Part shown: one piece after another, positions 62,357 through 64,000 of the stretch
Position numbering within the stretch: the first letter of the stretch is position 1
How the letters are laid out: each line of letters starts with the position of its first letter
Assembly: GCA_963724625.1 (NCBI GenBank)
Contig: CAVRVO010000004.1
Span: forward strand, 186,001-250,000
Direction: 5' to 3'
Length of the DNA stretch: 64,000 bases
Source: DATBVX01 sp963724625
GTDB lineage: Bacteria; Pseudomonadota; Gammaproteobacteria; Steroidobacterales; Steroidobacteraceae
Program-made: the position numbers and the translations under genes
The notes under the pieces: generated by a model
Databases searched by the model: none
The model's input: only the letters and a program-made list of their open reading frames with translations
What the model was told of the DNA's origin: nothing

Positions 62357-62680
62357 TCAGGTCGCGCCGGGGCCGCGCTCGCAGCCGCAGCGCCAGCAGC
62401 TGGTGAATTGCGGTTCGAGCCGCTCGCGGCACGCCGGGCATTGCCAGGCCGTGCCCGACTGATGAATTCCGGCGAGTTCTGCCGCCACGACGCGTTCGGC
62501 GTGGGTGTGCTCGGCCTCGTCGACGGCCCACAACTGGGGCCAGCCTTCGACGACCGGGATCTCGCCGATGGCGCTGCCGAGGTGATAGTTGCGCAGCTCG
62601 CAACGGATGCCGACGTTCTCGAGCAGATTGCGCATGTGTGCGACCTGCACCACGGATTCAGCGCTATAAACCAGTTTCAT
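62357..62680 (-). CDS. DUF2007 protein with C-terminal zinc ribbon
   Basis: The 107-residue protein starts KLVYSAESVVQVAHMRNLLE and NVGIRCELRNYHLGSAIGEI, the DUF2007 (putative signal-transducing, PII-like ferredoxin fold) pattern, then PQLWAVDEAEHTHAERVV. The tail WQCPACRERLEPQFTSCWRCGC has two CxxC pairs that would bind zinc. Its role is unknown. It is followed on the minus strand by the thioesterase-like gene. Confidence 0.85.
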   Translation of the reverse strand: MKLVYSAESVVQVAHMRNLLENVGIRCELRNYHLGSAIGEIPVVEGWPQLWAVDEAEHTHAERVVAAELAGIHQSGTAWQCPACRERLEPQFTSCWRCGCERGPGAT

Positions 62681-62750
62681 TGCGGTGGGGTGTGATGGAC
62701 GCTGCTTGCGGCGAACCTAGCGCCGCAGGCAGCGGGGGTCAACTTCAGAT

Positions 62751-63461
62751 CTATTGCCACGCGCCTGCATCGAATTCGAATGTCTCGCCTTCACGCCGCC
62801 AGATAACACGCTCGGGCTTGAGCGTGAGGAACCAGGTGACCTGTTGAATGGGACGCAGCGGCTTGAACGCATCGGCGCGCAGCACCGCGACCGCAGCCGC
62901 ATGCTCTGGATCGCGAACCGACATGTAACGGATTGCGCCAGCCTCTGCCAAACGCGCCAGGTCCGCGAATTGCTGTGTCGGGCCGTAATCCGAGCGATGA
63001 CTCCAGCGCGCCTGATCGCGGCGGAACGGCGCGCGCGTGAGATCGACGGCGCGTGTGTCGATGCTTGCCTGGAATACCGTCTGCGGCGCGGGACCGAGTG
63101 CCTCCAGGCCCTCGGAGTCCATCAGAAATCGCCAGCGCCAGTAGCCGAGTTCAGCACAGGCGGTGCGCAGAACTTCCGTGCCGTACCAGACTCCGGGCTC
63201 AGTGGGCGCTCGAAAACGCGATCCGAACGGCGAGGGGTAGCGAAACGGCGTTGCCAGCAGGTAGTGCAGACGTGCCGCTTCCGCGGGCACGGGTGGCTTG
63301 CTGGCTTCCAGGATGAGCTCGAGAGTGTCTTGCTCTTGCGCCGTGGCGACCAGGCGCAGCGTCGAAGCGATATGCTGCGTCTCAACAGCGCGCCACAGTC
63401 GGCGCCGCAGACGAAACAGCTCAGACCCGACCGCGTGAGGCGTCCAGGTAGTGGACGGCAC
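62751..63461 (-). CDS. RES-domain toxin (NAD+-degrading)
   Basis: The 236-residue protein is a RES toxin. LWRAVETQHIAS near the start is followed by FRAPTEPGVWYGTEVLRTAC, where Arg, Tyr and Glu form the active site, and by YMSVRDPEHAAAVAVL with the conserved Ser. RES toxins break down NAD+ by phosphorolysis or hydrolysis. I chose GTG 63461, with AGGGG seven bases upstream, over GTG 63479. Either way the start lies inside the antitoxin gene (41 bases of overlap), so the two are coupled. Confidence 0.85.
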   Translation of the reverse strand: MPSTTWTPHAVGSELFRLRRRLWRAVETQHIASTLRLVATAQEQDTLELILEASKPPVPAEAARLHYLLATPFRYPSPFGSRFRAPTEPGVWYGTEVLRTACAELGYWRWRFLMDSEGLEALGPAPQTVFQASIDTRAVDLTRAPFRRDQARWSHRSDYGPTQQFADLARLAEAGAIRYMSVRDPEHAAAVAVLRADAFKPLRPIQQVTWFLTLKPERVIWRREGETFEFDAGAWQ

Positions 63462-63798
63462 GGACCAGCCCCTCGGCACTGCGGATCAATTCAACCGGTT
63501 TTTCACCGAGCGCGCGATTATTGCCGTTGAGCCACGCGCGAGCCGCTGCATCATTAGAGCCAACGATCGAGTCGAGCGAGCGAAACAGCCGCACGAAGAG
63601 TGCCGCCAGCTCCCACTCCTTCTTACTGGCATCGAGTGCGTATGTGCCGCTCGACATGCGCGACACCGTCGCAGGGCTGAGCCCGAGGATCTCGGCGACC
63701 CGTGCCTGGTTCAACTCCAACAGCTCTGCCGCGCGCAGCACGGCGCCCGTCAATACGCGCCTGGGTTCACTTTTGGGTTCTGTGACGACTGTGGCCAT
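63421..63798 (-). CDS. Xre/MbcA/ParS-type antitoxin
   Basis: The 125-residue protein has an N-terminal helix-turn-helix (AAELLELNQARVAEILGLSP, then ATVSRMSSG near 43-51) and the C-terminal DUF2384 toxin-binding domain (LFVRLFRSLDSIVGSND, then AARAWLNGNNRALGEKPVEL). It would bind and neutralise the RES toxin and repress its own promoter. The gene is first in the pair, as usual for this class. The AT-rich stretch just upstream has two inverted repeats that could be its operators. Confidence 0.88.
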   Translation of the reverse strand: MATVVTEPKSEPRRVLTGAVLRAAELLELNQARVAEILGLSPATVSRMSSGTYALDASKKEWELAALFVRLFRSLDSIVGSNDAAARAWLNGNNRALGEKPVELIRSAEGLVRAVHYLDASRGRV

Positions 63799-63801
63799 TT
63801 A

Positions 63802-63840
63802 TTTCAATAGAAAGATTATCACGAAATACATTCTACAGAA
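63802..63840 (-). promoter_or_regulatory. AT-rich promoter with inverted repeats before the antitoxin gene
   Basis: TTTCAATAGAAA (63802-63813) and TTCTACAGAA (63831-63840) both have complementary arms (TTTC/GAAA and TTCT/AGAA) and are centred 28 bases apart. Between them, on the minus strand, GATAAT (63815-63820) could be a -10 box. The arrangement fits autoregulation by the Xre antitoxin but rests on pattern only. Confidence 0.45.
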
Positions 63841-63887
63841 ATAGCGCATCAGTCGCAAATCGTTCCTGCTTACCGCCCGGCAGCCCT

Positions 63888-64000
63888 TCAGGGACGCATC
63901 GAAGTCAACAAAGTGCGGGGATCGCTCCCTTGTTCAAGCGCCTCCACCAACGCGGAACCGACCACCACCCCGTCGACGTGTCCTTGTAGCCGCCGGACCT
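63888..64000 (-). CDS. trpA: Probable tryptophan synthase alpha chain (3' end only)
   Basis: Reading the minus strand from the window edge gives about 37 residues ending in LLTSMRP and a TGA at 63888-63890. The stretch VDGVVVGSALVEALEQG matches the C-terminal strand and helix of TrpA, where DGVVVGSALV binds the substrate phosphate. TrpA splits indole-3-glycerol phosphate in the last step of tryptophan synthesis. Only the tail is visible, so related TIM-barrel enzymes cannot be fully excluded. Confidence 0.7.
   Translation of the reverse strand, partial: VRRLQGHVDGVVVGSALVEALEQGSDPRTLLTSMRP

Overview
The window is a GC-rich stretch of a Gammaproteobacterium chromosome, probably from the Xanthomonadales/Nevskiales/Steroidobacterales neighbourhood. 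This rests on the ubiE-ubiJ-ubiB order, the hslU and DUF971 genes, a large outer-membrane TonB receptor with pectin-degradation genes, and an integron-type attC site. It is an inference from gene content, not a phylogeny. Coding density is high and no gap between genes exceeds 300 bases. I saw no rRNA, tRNA, CRISPR array or insertion sequence.

Layout. 1-121 is the end of hslU. 129-11440 is an accessory region of mostly single genes. It includes a lone integron-like cassette with a folded attC (1363-1869), an overlapping PIN nuclease / RusA-like nuclease / lipoprotein trio (1885-3352), a methyltransferase, an acetyltransferase with an internal 255-bp duplication fused to an NTF2-like domain (5023-6252), a CPBP protease, an M13 peptidase and several small enzymes. 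11463-17152 holds a frameshifted FAD monooxygenase, a secreted lipase-like lipoprotein and a minus-strand group with two GFA proteins and a MAPEG protein. 17233-22881 encodes a double-length UvrA. A pirin, a GlyGly-CTERM metalloprotease and a paraoxonase-like protein follow.

The clearest functional unit is a pectin/galacturonate utilisation locus (about 27.2-48.5 kb): a TonB-dependent receptor, two secreted pectate lyases, a TRAP transporter with a hydratase-family enzyme, a uronate reductase, altronate dehydratase, a LacI regulator, a frameshifted uronate isomerase (uxaC), kduI and kduD. Four copies of an ACCGGTGTCA-centred operator lie in front of the receptor (two), the lyase/hydratase pair and the dehydratase/regulator pair, and suggest a single LacI regulon. 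Pectin would be cut outside the cell, oligomers imported by the receptor and TRAP system, and saturated and unsaturated uronates converted towards 2-keto-3-deoxygluconate. The kinase and aldolase that finish the pathway are not in the window. An unrelated multiheme cytochrome/TPR lipoprotein sits inside the locus.

50.6-55.3 kb carries a 2-oxoacid:ferredoxin oxidoreductase with its own FAD/Fe-S partner. From 56.1 kb the core genome resumes: DUF971, ubiE, ubiJ, ubiB, a YjgN-like membrane protein and an M48 protease. The end holds a RES-Xre toxin-antitoxin pair and the end of a probable trpA. Because hslU is often followed directly by the DUF971 gene in related bacteria, the roughly 56 kb between them may be one large accessory insertion.
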